A DNA stretch of 64,000 nucleotides from Nitrosopumilus sp. (GCA_029862745.1 JAOTWS010000008.1:1-64000), one strand, 5' to 3'; numbered from the stretch's first letter, positions 9,067-19,083 are shown. Numbers and translations: made by a program. The notes: generated from the letters alone by a model not told the origin.

Positions 9067-11031
9067 TTAATTCAGGTTATGTTCGAAAAAAGACAATGTT
9101 TTTTGCCATGCGTCCTTTGACTCTTCAGGTGCATATCTATCGCCAGATGGATTTGCAAACGCATGGTTCACTCCAGGATATATGGTAATGTCATTTTCTA
9201 TTCCAACCTCATTTAATGCAGATTCAAACTTAGCTACTGTCTCAGGGGGTATTCCTGAATCAAGTTCTGCAAACACTCCCAATATGGGCCAGTTTATTTT
9301 GGATAGTTCTTCTTTGTCCGTTACTGGTTGTCCGTAATAGATTACAGTGGCATCCATATTATCACTGTTTAGTGCAAGATTAAGAGACTGTCCTCCTCCA
9401 AAGCACCAACCTATTGAACCCATACTTGATGGAGTATAATTGTCTTCAAGGTAAGACACTGCAGTATTCATGTTCTCAGTCCACTGTGACTGCTCAAAGG
9501 AACTACGTAATTGTCGTGCCTCATCAGCAGTAGTTCCAACTTGACCATCATACAGATCAACAGCAAAGACAACATATCCATGGGATGCAAGTTTTTCAGC
9601 CATCTGTTTAATATTGTCATTTAGTCCCCAGAATTCATGTATCATTATTACTCCGGGATATTTTCCATCGGTGCTAGGCTTTGCAAGATACCCATCTGAA
9701 TTTGCAAAATAGTCTGTCACGGTTATTGTCTCAACATCATATTCCCCTATCGCAAATATTGTAGAGTTGTTATTCTCATTTTTTTCATAGTCAGGTAGAA
9801 CATGTATTGCCCATCCTCTCTCAATTAGTTTTGCAACAGATGATGGCTTGATGCATGCCGGCTGACCATTTGACATCTTCAACACTAGTTCTAGTCCTTC
9901 AGTGCATGTTACATGTGCAGGTTCCGTTCCAGATTTAACCTGTTTTACGGGTGGTGGAAAGTATGCAAGACCTTGTTTTGGAACAGATGTGGCTTGACTA
10001 CCCATATTATCCATAATTTCATGAGTAGATTCTTTTTTATTTTGCGACGCATCTGCAAATATCACCCCAATCTTGTTGTTGTTGTAGTTTGGAAACCAAA
10101 TGTTTCCATCATTATCTGAATGAATGAATTTGATATGTGTTTCAGGTGATGGCATATCATACTCGTCAATCATCTGAGTGGTCTGATCCAGTTTTCCCAT
10201 CTTGTATATGCCAGTCATGCTAAACCATACATTGTCATATGGGTCTACCCATATTGCATACGATCCTGACGACTTTGAGCTTGTATCATATTCTTTTATC
10301 TCATTGGTTACAGGATCAAGGCTTGCTATCTTTCCTGCATTGTATTGTGTAATCCATAATATTCCATTACTATCAATTGCAATTCTTCTGGGGCCGCTGT
10401 TCTCAGTTGGTAGAGCATACTCGGTAACTTCTCCTGTAACTGCATCAACTCTTCCTACATGATGCCCTCGTAGTTCAGCAAACCATGCATTGCCTTTATC
10501 ATCTGTAATTATCCCATAAGGATTTGCAGACTCAGTTAACGTTTCAAATTCCTGTATCTGTCCAGTAGTTATGTCCATCTTGCCAATCTGAGATGCACTC
10601 TGCTCTGTGAACCAAAGTGTATTCTCATCTGCAAATATTGGAGTGTGTGGTCCTGCATTTGCGGTAGGTGTTGAGAACTCTTCTATGGTTCCAGTCTGAG
10701 GATCAAGTTTTCCTATCTTTGCGGCACCCACTTCTGTAAACCATATGTTGCCATGAATATCAGAAACAAGCCCATGTGGTCTTGAAGAGGGTGTTGGAAT
10801 TGAAAACTCTTTGAACTCTTCTGTATTGGGATTAAACATGCCTATTTTGTTTGAACTAAATTCTGTAAACCACACCATTCCATTTACTCCAACCACAATA
10901 TCGTGTGGAGCAGAATCAGGAGTTGGAATGTTCCATTCCTTAACTGTAATAGAATCGGAATCAGCGTTAGCCTGTAAAACACCTGAAAAAACAAATATCA
11001 TAATTGCAGATAATACTAAATTCAAATGCAT
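9067..11031 (-). CDS. Secreted beta-propeller (Vgb-like) / dienelactone hydrolase fusion
   Basis: The ATG at 11031 gives a signal peptide directly (MHLNLVLSAIMIF...ANA); the TTG at 11043 adds four residues. Residues about 25-320 contain seven repeats ending in W-T/F-E (VWFTEFSSNKIG, IWFTEVGAAKIG and so on), the virginiamycin-B-lyase/NHL propeller pattern. Residues about 370-410 hold a small Cys-paired module ending KLIERGWA. Residues about 430-654 are a dienelactone hydrolase: nucleophile Cys in GWCFGGG, Asp in FAELDSG, His in GVNHAF. It is exported, so the hydrolase would act outside the cell, with the propeller perhaps binding a substrate. The true reaction cannot be told from sequence. Confidence 0.85.
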   Translation of the reverse strand: MHLNLVLSAIMIFVFSGVLQANADSDSITVKEWNIPTPDSAPHDIVVGVNGMVWFTEFSSNKIGMFNPNTEEFKEFSIPTPSSRPHGLVSDIHGNIWFTEVGAAKIGKLDPQTGTIEEFSTPTANAGPHTPIFADENTLWFTEQSASQIGKMDITTGQIQEFETLTESANPYGIITDDKGNAWFAELRGHHVGRVDAVTGEVTEYALPTENSGPRRIAIDSNGILWITQYNAGKIASLDPVTNEIKEYDTSSKSSGSYAIWVDPYDNVWFSMTGIYKMGKLDQTTQMIDEYDMPSPETHIKFIHSDNDGNIWFPNYNNNKIGVIFADASQNKKESTHEIMDNMGSQATSVPKQGLAYFPPPVKQVKSGTEPAHVTCTEGLELVLKMSNGQPACIKPSSVAKLIERGWAIHVLPDYEKNENNNSTIFAIGEYDVETITVTDYFANSDGYLAKPSTDGKYPGVIMIHEFWGLNDNIKQMAEKLASHGYVVFAVDLYDGQVGTTADEARQLRSSFEQSQWTENMNTAVSYLEDNYTPSSMGSIGWCFGGGQSLNLALNSDNMDATVIYYGQPVTDKEELSKINWPILGVFAELDSGIPPETVAKFESALNEVGIENDITIYPGVNHAFANPSGDRYAPEESKDAWQKTLSFFEHNLN

Positions 11032-11287
11032 AAAATAAAACAAACACAGTACAATATTTGGTTTATGATCCTAATATTGTCAAACTTACTGGTACATATG
11101 TAAAATGTACCATATAGGTTATCAAGTAATTGTTGCTATTATTAGATGAAGATGATTACAGTTATGCTAAACGGTGAAAATCAGAGACAGATAACCTAGC
11201 AAAAATTCATGAGTATTGTATATTTTAAAAATTGATTAAAGAAACAAACACATTATTGTTGATTTGAAGTAGCAATACAGAACTGTT

Positions 11288-11816
11288 TTGAATGAAACCA
11301 GAAAAAAATCTGAGACAATGTCGTTTAGGATTGAAGTTAAGGTACTGAATAAATTACGACAAGAGGCTGAAAATCAAGGGGTTAGTCTAAACGTTCTTGC
11401 AAACAAGATATTTTTGCAATATGCAATATGGGATGTTTTTGAACCTAAGGTAGGAATGATTCCGGTTGCAAAACCAATTGTATCTGCATTATTTGAGAAG
11501 CTTGATAAAAAGGAGACTGGCACTTGCAAACAAAATTGGCAAGAATGTTGTATCAGATATTGCACACTTTATGAAAGGAACTATTGATATGGAGTCCTTT
11601 ATCTCATGGTTTGAAACAAGAATGAAGATATCGGAGTTTGAAATAAATCATACTGTTATTGATTCACTGCATAATTACATCATAAAGCACGATTTAGGAT
11701 ATAATTGGTCATTATATCATAAAACGGTATTAGAATTAATTTTCAATGATGTGTTTGAGAGAAAAATTGATTTTAATATAAATGATAGAATGATGGAAAT
11801 ATCATTTGAAAAATAA
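11288..11816 (+). pseudogene. Frameshifted RHH-like protein gene
   Basis: Frame one (TTG at 11288) encodes a ribbon-helix-helix-like start (MSFRIEVKVLNKLRQEAENQ) and runs to about residue 78. The rest of the protein (LANKIGKNVVSDIAHFMKG...) continues in a second frame to the TAA at 11816. Removing one G from the GG at 11519-11520 joins the two into about 175 residues. The second frame's own start codon lies inside the first, so two separate genes are unlikely. The N-terminus suggests DNA binding; the helical C-terminus is unknown. It may be decayed or a sequencing error. Confidence 0.75.
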
Positions 11817-13112
11817 CTATTTTATTTTCACAGTTCCAGTCATCCATGGATGAAGCATGCAGTTATAGCCATACAAACCTGTATCATCAAACGTTTGCTC
11901 AAATGTATCGCCAGGCATCATCATTCCAGAGTCAAAGAGACCATCATCACTGGTAATGGTATGTACAGAAGTATCTTTGTTAGTCCATGTCACCGTATCT
12001 CCAACGTTTGCCTGATTGAATTTTGGACTGAATGATTTGTTTGATGATGGCACTGCAGAACCTGTCTCCACATCACAAAGATTAGTCTCAATTATTTGAG
12101 ATTCATCTATTTCAGTAGATACTGGGACACCATGTTGCTCATGTCTTGATGAACTAGCAGATATTTTTGTAATTTCACCATTAGTATCTGGTTGTTGTAA
12201 ATTAATTGCAATCTATTTTTGCCATTCCCACATGTTAATTGATTTAGTCTTTGCCACATCAACACCGTCAACTGCATCAGTGGAAGCGTCCCTCACATCA
12301 AAGTAAGCCATAGTTCCTTTTTCTTCTGGAACTCCGTGCAAGTGGAATAGATATAGTCCAGATTCTTTCCATTTTGCCTCAAAGATTGTAGCATTTCCAG
12401 GACTTACCTCCCATGTCTGAGTACGAATAGGCTCATTCTCCCAGAGGCCTGAGATTATAGTGTCAAATATTGTACCATGAATATGAAACCCGAAAGCAGC
12501 AATAGCACCCATGTCCACATAGTATAGCCTTACCAATTCGTTAGTTTTTACAGGTAATGGATTGGACCAGTATTGATCAGCATATCCATTAAAAAAGACA
12601 TAATCAGGATTCCAAAACTCCTGATCTTCTAGATCATATTCTCCTTTGACTAAGACATATTCTCGTGCAGGCTCCAATCCTTCCTTTGGATCTACAATGA
12701 ATGCACCATACAAACCATTTCGAATATGCTCAGATACAGGCATCACATGGCAGTGATACATGAATAGTCCCGCAGGTTCTGCAATGAAATCATAGGTATA
12801 CGATCCCCCTGGTAGAATTTCTTGGAATACACCATCATTTTTTTCATTGTGATCTCCATGAAAATGCATAGTATGAGGAAGCTTTCCATTATTGATAAAA
12901 TTAATAATTACACGATCTCCTTCTGTTGCCCTTAATGTTGGACCAGGTATAGTACCGTTATAGGTCCAGGCCTCAACTCTAGTACCAGGAGCAATTTCAA
13001 GTGTTGTATCTTCAGCTATTACAGTATAGGTTCTAGTAATAGAATTGTGGATAGCATGATCATCTGCAAATGACTGTAAAGGTAATTCTGCATCTAAGGA
13101 AAAATATGGGTT
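11817..13112 (-). pseudogene. Broken two-domain multicopper oxidase with plastocyanin tail
   Basis: One continuous frame of 432 codons, interrupted by a TAG at 12213-12215. Upstream of it lie two cupredoxin domains with all eight expected type 2/3 copper His in four motifs (HFHG, YHCHVMP, FHIHG, FHLHG); the type 1 copper ligands fall in the first domain. After the TAG the same frame continues through a linker into a plastocyanin domain with VHTITS and NCMLHPWM. A CAG-to-TAG change would explain the stop. The N-terminus begins right after a TAA, with no ATG, GTG or TTG and no signal peptide. The family resembles the NirK-like/laccase-like oxidases of ammonia-oxidising archaea. An independent downstream product from the GTG at 12071 is possible but would lack export. 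Confidence 0.85.
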
Positions 13113-13263
13113 TTATTATAATTTGAACCAAATCATCATAGCCTGTCATCTATACATCATACAAGATGACTCTACTGTTTTTTCTCTATAATATAGTAGC
13201 ATATACAATCCTGCTATAGCGAAGTATGACTTAATATCCATTTTTGGTTTAATCAGAAATTTT

Positions 13264-13446
13264 TTAATTATTTTCATCCATAATTGGACTATACTCTTCA
13301 AATTTTCTTATTTCTTCATACATACTATCTTCAAATAGTTCAGGATTTTCTTTTTGAGCTTTCTTCATGAGTTTTTTAAAAGTGTCTGGATCTTCTAATT
13401 GTAGATCCAGTAGTATTTTTCCTATGGAAGCATCCAAATTACTCAT
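13264..13446 (-). CDS. Small acidic helical protein, 60 aa
   Basis: ATG start. Residues 1-50 are amphipathic helices with a DPDTFKKLMKKAQKENPELF pattern; the last ten are acidic. No Cys, signal or membrane segment. Not recognised; small soluble proteins of this kind are frequent in Nitrosopumilaceae. It lies upstream of the broken oxidase on the same strand, with about 150 bp between, so co-transcription is uncertain. Confidence 0.6.
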   Translation of the reverse strand: MSNLDASIGKILLDLQLEDPDTFKKLMKKAQKENPELFEDSMYEEIRKFEEYSPIMDENN

Positions 13447-13510
13447 ACGATCTAACTATCACCATAGTATTTTTATTTGTTCTAAATCGCAAAATTTGTT
13501 CTTGATACCC

Positions 13511-13600
13511 ATGGAGTATTGTAAATACTGCTATTTGGCCATTAATGTAAAAATCAGACTAAGGGAGAATGATCACAGTTTGGCTTGTGAAACTGGATAA
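13511..13600 (+). CDS. Possible CCHC zinc microprotein, 29 aa
   Basis: ATG to TAA, 29 residues. Cys-x2-Cys (CKYC, residues 4-7) and His-x3-Cys near the end (HSLAC) could bind one zinc ion. An upstream extension of the frame exists but overlaps the gene on the other strand. Small size makes this tentative. Confidence 0.4.
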   Translation: MEYCKYCYLAINVKIRLRENDHSLACETG

Positions 13601-13660
13601 TCTTACAAATACAGAAAATCATATTATTCAAAAAGTAACAAAATTTGAATTCAGGTAGTT

Positions 13661-14073
13661 TTAGAGTTCCATGTTTAGACTTTGAATTTTTTTAATTACT
13701 ATATCATGATCTCCTTCACTGTCAATTGATAAAATTAGTAATCCATCATCTAAAAATAGAGTGATCAGTTTTACAAGTTCTTTTGAGGTAATCATCCAAT
13801 TTGTCTTTCCTAATGAATCATCAAATACTGCCTCCATACTTGCCTTAACAGATATTTGATAGTGTGCCAGATTACTCATCTCATCATCAAGAAGTGGTTC
13901 TGAATCATCCCTTCTAACAAATGCAATGATTTTTTTTTCCTTGATTCTACCTACAAATCTAATTGATTCATCTAAACTAAGAATTTTTTATAATCTTTTT
14001 TTGTCTCGTGTGAATCCAATAGATCCAAGTAAATTTTATCTAGATGCTCTTCTATTTCTTCTCCATGTCTCAT
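13661..14073 (-). pseudogene. Frameshifted roadblock-like family protein
   Basis: Starts at the ATG at 14073 (MRHGEEIEEHLDKIY) and reads about 29 codons before a run of six A (T at 13984-13989 on the plus strand). One extra A there would join it to the frame that follows (ILSLDESIRFVGRIKEKK...) and ends at 13661, giving about 136 residues. The product matches the intact gene at 21783-22202 in layout: VG-I/L, then an internal FV/GF strand, then LLILSIDSEGD near the end with a final helix. A later ATG at 13879 would make only the last half. Homopolymer slippage, real or technical, is the simplest cause. Confidence 0.75.
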
Positions 14074-14220
14074 AAAATTTATTTAAATTAGATTCTACAT
14101 AATTGTTTTGTGTTAAATTTAAAAAATCAAGATCTGTTTACATCAGATCCTAAAGTTACTAGATATAATTAAAATCAAATAGAAATTATAAAATAACGAT
14201 TATAATTTATAAAACTAAAT

Positions 14221-15534
14221 TCAATTTCCTTTTACCTTACAATTTTTTTCTCCAGGAAGGCAATACACATAAAATTTAAACAATTCTGTTTTTGATGAAA
14301 TCCCGTCAGTGACATCAACAAATGCCAAAAGTGTTTTGATATCGTCGAACTTTTTTGGAATCTCCCATGAAAACACAAAATTACCCTGCTGGTTTGTGCG
14401 ACCATGAAATTCTCGTATAATATCTCCTCCATAATCCTCTATAGAGATAAAGACTTGAGCATCATTGACAGGAATTCTATCTTTATTTACTTGTATTTCT
14501 ATAATGTGAGTTGTACCACGTCTTACTTGTTTTTCTCCAGTAATCCCAACTTCAAGTTCAGACGAGTCATATCTAGATTGATCTATAACATACATAGGTA
14601 TTGAAATTGTAGATTCATTCTGATTTACCCCATCAGTTGCAAAGATTGTATACAAATCAGATGGAAGATTGTCTGGTAAAGACCATGGCATATACAATAC
14701 TCCATTTTCATTTGTCTTACTTCTAATAGAGGTTATTTTTTCATCATCATTTTTGATTGTAATTTCCACGTTGTGTAGTATGTGCCATCCATATCCATGA
14801 AACACAAGATATTTCCTTCCATCGATAATTTCGGTTGTAATATTTAATCTAGGGCCATCTGCTACATTCTTTTCATCAGAAATTACAGAAAATGATGAAC
14901 TGCTCTGCTCATTTTTTACCAAAACCCATCCTCTTTGAAATAAGGTGTTTTTGGTATCTTCAGTTACACATGCAACACGCATTCTATTATGTTTGTAAAC
15001 AGGGATTTTGTCATCATTACATTTAACATCAATTAAAGCAATACCGGATTGGATTTGTTTTAGTGGTGAAAGAGATTGCTCTTCAACACTTAGTAGAAAA
15101 TTAAATGTGCCATTTGCATTGCGCATTACTCCTGCTTTTGGATCAACATGTTCAGTAAATTCAACAAAAGGAATAGAGGTATCAATTTTTGAAATCTTTT
15201 CTTCCAACCCATCATCAAATGTGATTGTTATCAAAACATGTCCTTTTGTAAGCAATGTATTTGGATAAAAAGAAAGAGTAAATTCCACGTCATCTAAACG
15301 AATCGTATTGTTGGATTCAGATTCTAGGGTAAAAGGACCAATAATATGAAATAATTTTCCATCAATATTCTCAAGTTTATCTTTGCGTGGTTCTAGTATT
15401 ATAGATGCATTAGAATCATCACAGGGTACAAGTGTATTACTTGGATCATATGTACACTGTGCAGATACATAATTTATTGTAATTAGACTTGTAAAACAAA
15501 TCAAAATCAGGATGACAATTATAAGATATTTCAT
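14221..15534 (-). CDS. Secreted protein with Ig/macroglobulin-like domains
   Basis: 437 residues. The ATG at 15534 starts a signal peptide (about 26 residues to VSAQ). Residues about 30-165 are a beta domain; about 165-205 hold a Cys-paired module (VKCNDDKIPVYK...RVACVTE...LFQRGW) like the one inside the beta-propeller fusion at 9067-11031. Residues about 225-430 contain two Ig-like beta sandwiches of the kind in surface and macroglobulin-like proteins (NENGVLYMPWSLP and TNQQGNFVFSWEIP, each a typical turn-strand signature). There is no PEFG motif, so it may be released or associate with the S-layer. Function unknown; adhesion or structural work is likely. Confidence 0.75.
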   Translation of the reverse strand: MKYLIIVILILICFTSLITINYVSAQCTYDPSNTLVPCDDSNASIILEPRKDKLENIDGKLFHIIGPFTLESESNNTIRLDDVEFTLSFYPNTLLTKGHVLITITFDDGLEEKISKIDTSIPFVEFTEHVDPKAGVMRNANGTFNFLLSVEEQSLSPLKQIQSGIALIDVKCNDDKIPVYKHNRMRVACVTEDTKNTLFQRGWVLVKNEQSSSSFSVISDEKNVADGPRLNITTEIIDGRKYLVFHGYGWHILHNVEITIKNDDEKITSIRSKTNENGVLYMPWSLPDNLPSDLYTIFATDGVNQNESTISIPMYVIDQSRYDSSELEVGITGEKQVRRGTTHIIEIQVNKDRIPVNDAQVFISIEDYGGDIIREFHGRTNQQGNFVFSWEIPKKFDDIKTLLAFVDVTDGISSKTELFKFYVYCLPGEKNCKVKGN

Positions 15535-16058
15535 GATATGAATTAAATTCCAAATATAAAATTCATAAGTATATTGAATGTTTTACTCTATCTAGCAGGA
15601 ATTAGAACGATCCATCTTAGAAGGTGCAGTTTTGGACAGATCTGATGGTATGATGTATAATTTTATTCCTATATTCAAAATTGGTCTAGGTGGAAAATAG
15701 GTATCAGACCTGCAGTACATCAGTTGGATCTCAATTAAAGATCTTTTCGAGATAGTATTATTTGTATTTCAAGCCTACAATATCTTCAATCCCTTATTTC
15801 TTGGTAAGACTTGTCTTTGGAGAATGAATAGAGTTTGTTTTGCTTACAAACTATAACGTGCATCCACAAATATTATTGGATAAAAAATTCAGTTTCCATT
15901 TCACTAATAGGGATGACGTATTAACCCATGATTTGAATAAAACAAGAGTTAGATAATAAATCCAAAGCAAGAGGCACATAGAACATTTACAGATATATGT
16001 CAATCTCATCAAGATAACTTTAAGCAAACTACAAATTTTACAAAGGATTAACAATATT
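15535..16058. other. Spacer of about 520 bp with a weak coding trace
   Basis: Between divergent genes. An open stretch without a start at about 15586-15693 on the plus strand reads like protein (ELERSILEGAVLDRSDG) and could be the remains of a gene. The rest shows only AT-rich sequence. Confidence 0.35.
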
Positions 16059-16451
16059 GTGCTTTACCCAATTGTGATTTATGATAATCTGTGCACTTCT
16101 TGCACATTATATGCCAAACTTGTGAATAGATTGCTTGGTGGAAAAGTGGTGATGGTGGGACATTATACAGTACGTGGTAAGGAACTCAAAGAAGTAATAT
16201 TTCCTAAAGATTATGATGGAACAGATATGTCATGGTTTGTCACAAAGAACAAGGCATACGGAGGAAAGGAATGTCTGAAAGAGCTGATAAGATATGGAAT
16301 TTCAAGAATGCGAAAAACTAATCATTATGAATTTCCGAAAAATATATTTGCACTTGATAAGTGTACTTCAGACTGTAAAACAATAAAAAATGTGATTATC
16401 CGCTCTTACAGTATTATTACGGATGGAAAAATAATTGAGATTAGTAAATAA
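16059..16451 (+). CDS. Thioredoxin-fold protein of the DCC/DUF393 type
   Basis: 130 residues from a GTG start. The opening PIVIYDNLCTSCTLYAKLVN has a strand followed by Cys-x2-Cys (residues about 12-15), the layout of DUF393 thiol-disulfide proteins, where YD is followed by the redox CxxC. Further Cys occur at ECLK and KCTSDC. No signal peptide, so it would work in the cytoplasm as a small dithiol oxidoreductase or sulfur carrier. The match is to a short motif only, so the family call is moderate. Confidence 0.6.
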   Translation: MLYPIVIYDNLCTSCTLYAKLVNRLLGGKVVMVGHYTVRGKELKEVIFPKDYDGTDMSWFVTKNKAYGGKECLKELIRYGISRMRKTNHYEFPKNIFALDKCTSDCKTIKNVIIRSYSIITDGKIIEISK

Positions 16452-16544
16452 TATGCATTATGTGTAGTTTCAGGTTTTTAGAAATTTCTATTCTGCAAGT
16501 ATTTTCATTCTTCTGATTGTGAATTTTTCGGGTTTTATTATGAT

Positions 16545-16935
16545 AAAACAAAGAAGATCTTTTTTCCCAATCACCTCACATTGATGTGGAAATAGATGCA
16601 AGGTATTCTGATGGAAGATACATGTTTTCAGCCGCAGTCAACATCATAGAGACCAAAGAATTCCATACTGTTGACACTTTACTTCTTAGAATTTAATAAA
16701 ACAATGTACATCAAGATACACACCTTCAACAAATTCCAACAAGGATTCTTAGTTTGATCTAGAGAATGATTTCAATGTCTACGAGTCTGCAAAAATCAAC
16801 ATCAACTGCCTTGATGACAAAGACGGTGACACAAACCTCACATTTGACAGCGTATATAGACAGGCGGTAAACGATACACGCTCAGGCATCTTGGATCAGT
16901 TTCTGCAGCATGAAATTGTAAAATGTAATGTCTAA
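16545..16935 (+). pseudogene. Decayed gene of unknown family
   Basis: Protein-like stretches appear in three frames in order: one to 16697 (HIDVEIDARYSDGRYMF...), a middle part near 16700-16755 (IKIHTFNKFQQG), and one from about 16755 to the TAA at 16935 (DLENDFNVYESAKININC...DTRSGILDQFLQHEIVKC). They have higher GC than the spacers and normal amino-acid use. At least two frameshifts are needed to join them, and there is no start codon. Not recognised. Confidence 0.6.
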
Positions 16936-16959
16936 ATTAATGAAAAAATATGATAGCAT

Positions 16960-17328
16960 ATGTTTGAAATCCAAGACTGGCACAATAAAAAATACATCTC
17001 ACTTGAGACATACAGAAAAAACGGCATTCCTGTAAGAACTCCTGTATGGTTTGTCATACTTGATAACACAATACATGTGGTGACAAGAGAGGACACTGGA
17101 AAAATAAAACGTCTGAGAAACAACAAATCAGTCAAAATTGCCTTGTGTACATTCAATGGTAAATCTACTGGAGAATGGATTTCAGGAACTGGACAATTTG
17201 TAACAAACGACATATTTGAAAAGGTAATTGAGTTACGGAAACAAAAATACGGATTTATGGAAAGAGTTGCAAGATTTGTCAGTAGGAAAAGAGGAAAACT
17301 AGTTGTTTTTTCCATAGAAACAAAATGA
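16960..17328 (+). CDS. PPOX-class flavin/F420-dependent split-barrel protein
   Basis: 122 residues from ATG. Motifs YISLETYRKNGIPVRTPVWF, VVTREDTGKIKRLRNNKSV and the strand SGTGQFVTN are those of the pyridoxamine-phosphate-oxidase-like family (Rv2061-type) that bind FMN or F420. Length is usual for the family. Cytoplasmic; substrate unknown. Ammonia-oxidising archaea make F420, so a deazaflavin oxidoreductase is likely. It sits directly between two broken genes. Confidence 0.8.
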   Translation: MFEIQDWHNKKYISLETYRKNGIPVRTPVWFVILDNTIHVVTREDTGKIKRLRNNKSVKIALCTFNGKSTGEWISGTGQFVTNDIFEKVIELRKQKYGFMERVARFVSRKRGKLVVFSIETK

Positions 17329-17838
17329 GTTGGGATTTGTGAGATCCTAATGTCGTCTATTCTCAATCCAAGATTTGTAATCTCTCTGGATATGTTTTCG
17401 TATTTTGTCATTTCGGCCTTGATTGGAAACGACATGTATGCAACAAAGGAATCAGCAGAGTTTACTTTACCTGCATAGCCAAATCTATTACCATCAAAGT
17501 TTGTCTGAATATATGATATCGACACATCATCAAAAATCCAAAAGTTCTTTTTCTAGATCCTCTGAAATGTCAGCCATGTTCTGATTATAGTTATCCAATG
17601 CCTTTGGGAGTTCAGATGGCAGGCCGTTTATCACAAGCACCATCACTACAGAATCAGGCTCAAGCGTTGCAGAGATCTCCCCACTTGTAGTTATAGTAGT
17701 ATACCCATCACTTTGGCTCATTATATTGACAAAATCAAACGGAATAGAAATAGAGTAAGAATCAGAAATCACAATTGTTGTAAATATTCCCAGCATCACA
17801 AACACTGCTAACAAGTATTGGATAAAACCTCAACTCAT
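17329..17838 (-). pseudogene. Broken SIMPL-domain (DUF541) secreted protein
   Basis: The probable original start is the ATG at 17838, with a TGA as third codon, followed by a signal-like helix (YLLAVFVMLGIFTTIVIS). The SIMPL pattern follows: TTSGEISATLEPDSVVMVL and NYNQNMADISEDLEKEL. At 17532-17536 one extra base in a run of five shifts the frame; deleting it continues with DDVSISYIQTNFDGNRFGYAG...DDIRISQIPT. The C-terminus then runs into the gene on the other strand and is lost. Three defects make decay more likely than sequencing error. Confidence 0.75.
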
Positions 17839-18054
17839 ATTTTATGAAAATAAAGATCTAGTTAAACAATTCCATCAAATGCTTTTTTGTAAGACTCTAC
17901 TACATCTTGAATTTAGAATAATGATATGTATGATAAACCATCATGTGTTGGTTTTACCATTAACAAAAAACCATATGTTAAAAAATTTGCCATATCGAGA
18001 GTTAACTAAATTATAGATTTTTCGAGTAGAAGCAATAATCATCTAAAAAAGATT

Positions 18055-18255
18055 CTATGAGGACTGGTTTATAGATGCGGATTTCTTTTCCTTGTTTGGA
18101 CATGATTTGCCCTCATGTGTTCTATCTTTGTATGTATCTTCTCCACCATCAGAAACAGGGTCATCAGCCTGTGCCACTGCAGTATCAAATGGTAAGGCAA
18201 GTGAAAATACTGCAACTAGTGCTATTACTGCAAAAGTAATGGTTATGGTGTTCAT
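18055..18255 (-). CDS. Small secreted protein, 66 aa
   Basis: ATG start, signal peptide of about 28 residues (TITFAVIALVAVFSLALPF...AVAQ), then a 38-residue hydrophilic tail rich in Asp, Lys and Ser with one Cys (KSCPNKEKK). No fold motif. Not recognised; it may be a small exported peptide or a lipid- or surface-associated factor. Confidence 0.6.
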   Translation of the reverse strand: MNTITITFAVIALVAVFSLALPFDTAVAQADDPVSDGGEDTYKDRTHEGKSCPNKEKKSASINQSS

Positions 18256-18347
18256 CTAATTCTACAGTACACTATCTTTAGATTTAAGTATTGTTAACAA
18301 CTTGTACCCAATACATTTTATTGCAGCAACCTAAGTTTATTTCAGTC

Positions 18348-18764
18348 ATGACAGAATCGGTGATACGACATACTCTATTTCATGACGTAGCGCATTTTGG
18401 TGTACGCATCACAGTTGGCCTCATATTTATCATGCATTCACTAGGTAAGTTTGAACCTGGTTTTCTGGGATTCTTGGAGAGACTAGGGTTACCACCTGAG
18501 ATGCAGTTTCCAATTGCACTGGCAGAGTTTGTCCCAGGTATACTGCTGATCATAGGAGGTCTGACAAGAATCTCTGCATCAATATTGGCTATAGTGATGT
18601 TAGGAGCAATCTTTGTTGTAAAGGGTGCCGAGAATTTTACAGGACAGGGAGGAACAGAACTTGATATATTATTACTTGCAAGCTGTCTTGTGATAATAGT
18701 AATAGGCCCATGCAGAATTTCAATATCATATATTCTAAAAAAGGTACCAAGATTCTTGCAGTGA
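18348..18764 (+). CDS. DoxX-family membrane protein
   Basis: The ATG at 18348 (MTESVIRHTLF) gives 138 residues; the 18291 start would add an uncharacteristic leader. Four membrane helices are visible. The DoxX signature is present: FGVRITVGLIFIMHSLGKF, then LGLPPEMQFPIALAEFVPGILLI and the GAIFVVKGAENF loop. DoxX proteins are four-helix membrane proteins linked to terminal oxidase subunits or thiosulfate:quinone oxidoreductase in some archaea, but many have unknown roles. No partner gene is adjacent. Confidence 0.8.
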   Translation: MTESVIRHTLFHDVAHFGVRITVGLIFIMHSLGKFEPGFLGFLERLGLPPEMQFPIALAEFVPGILLIIGGLTRISASILAIVMLGAIFVVKGAENFTGQGGTELDILLLASCLVIIVIGPCRISISYILKKVPRFLQ

Positions 18765-19083
18765 TTAGATATCAATCAGTTGGAGAGAACCAAGTTATTT
18801 TATAACAAAGTCACGCAGCAACAAGTGCATATAGATTTACAGTTCCACCAATTCTGTCAAGGTAGATCCTTACTGAATTATGAGGGTCTATTTTGATTTA
18901 TTTTGGGATTTCATCTTTGACGATATTTGAATGTAGTAATATTCTTCACAGGTATGCAAACAGATAAGGTGAATGGTTTACGGTTCTGAAAAGATGGAGT
19001 TTGTCTCATATAATAAAATATCAAATCTACTCATAACTGTGTTGAAAATAAAAAAATAAAAAACGGATTTGTATGCTTAAAGA
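18765..19083. other. AT-rich spacer of about 320 bp
   Basis: Between convergent genes; nothing beyond T- and A-rich termini was found. Confidence 0.4.

Noticed and set aside
12213-12215. TAG in the oxidase as pyrrolysine or other recoding
   Set aside because: Nothing nearby suggests recoding, no such system is known in this group, and the missing start and signal peptide point to decay.
16932-17525. 197-codon minus-strand frame
   Set aside because: Only the first part (to about 17330) belongs to the broken SIMPL gene; the rest is the reverse shadow of the split-barrel gene at 16960-17328.
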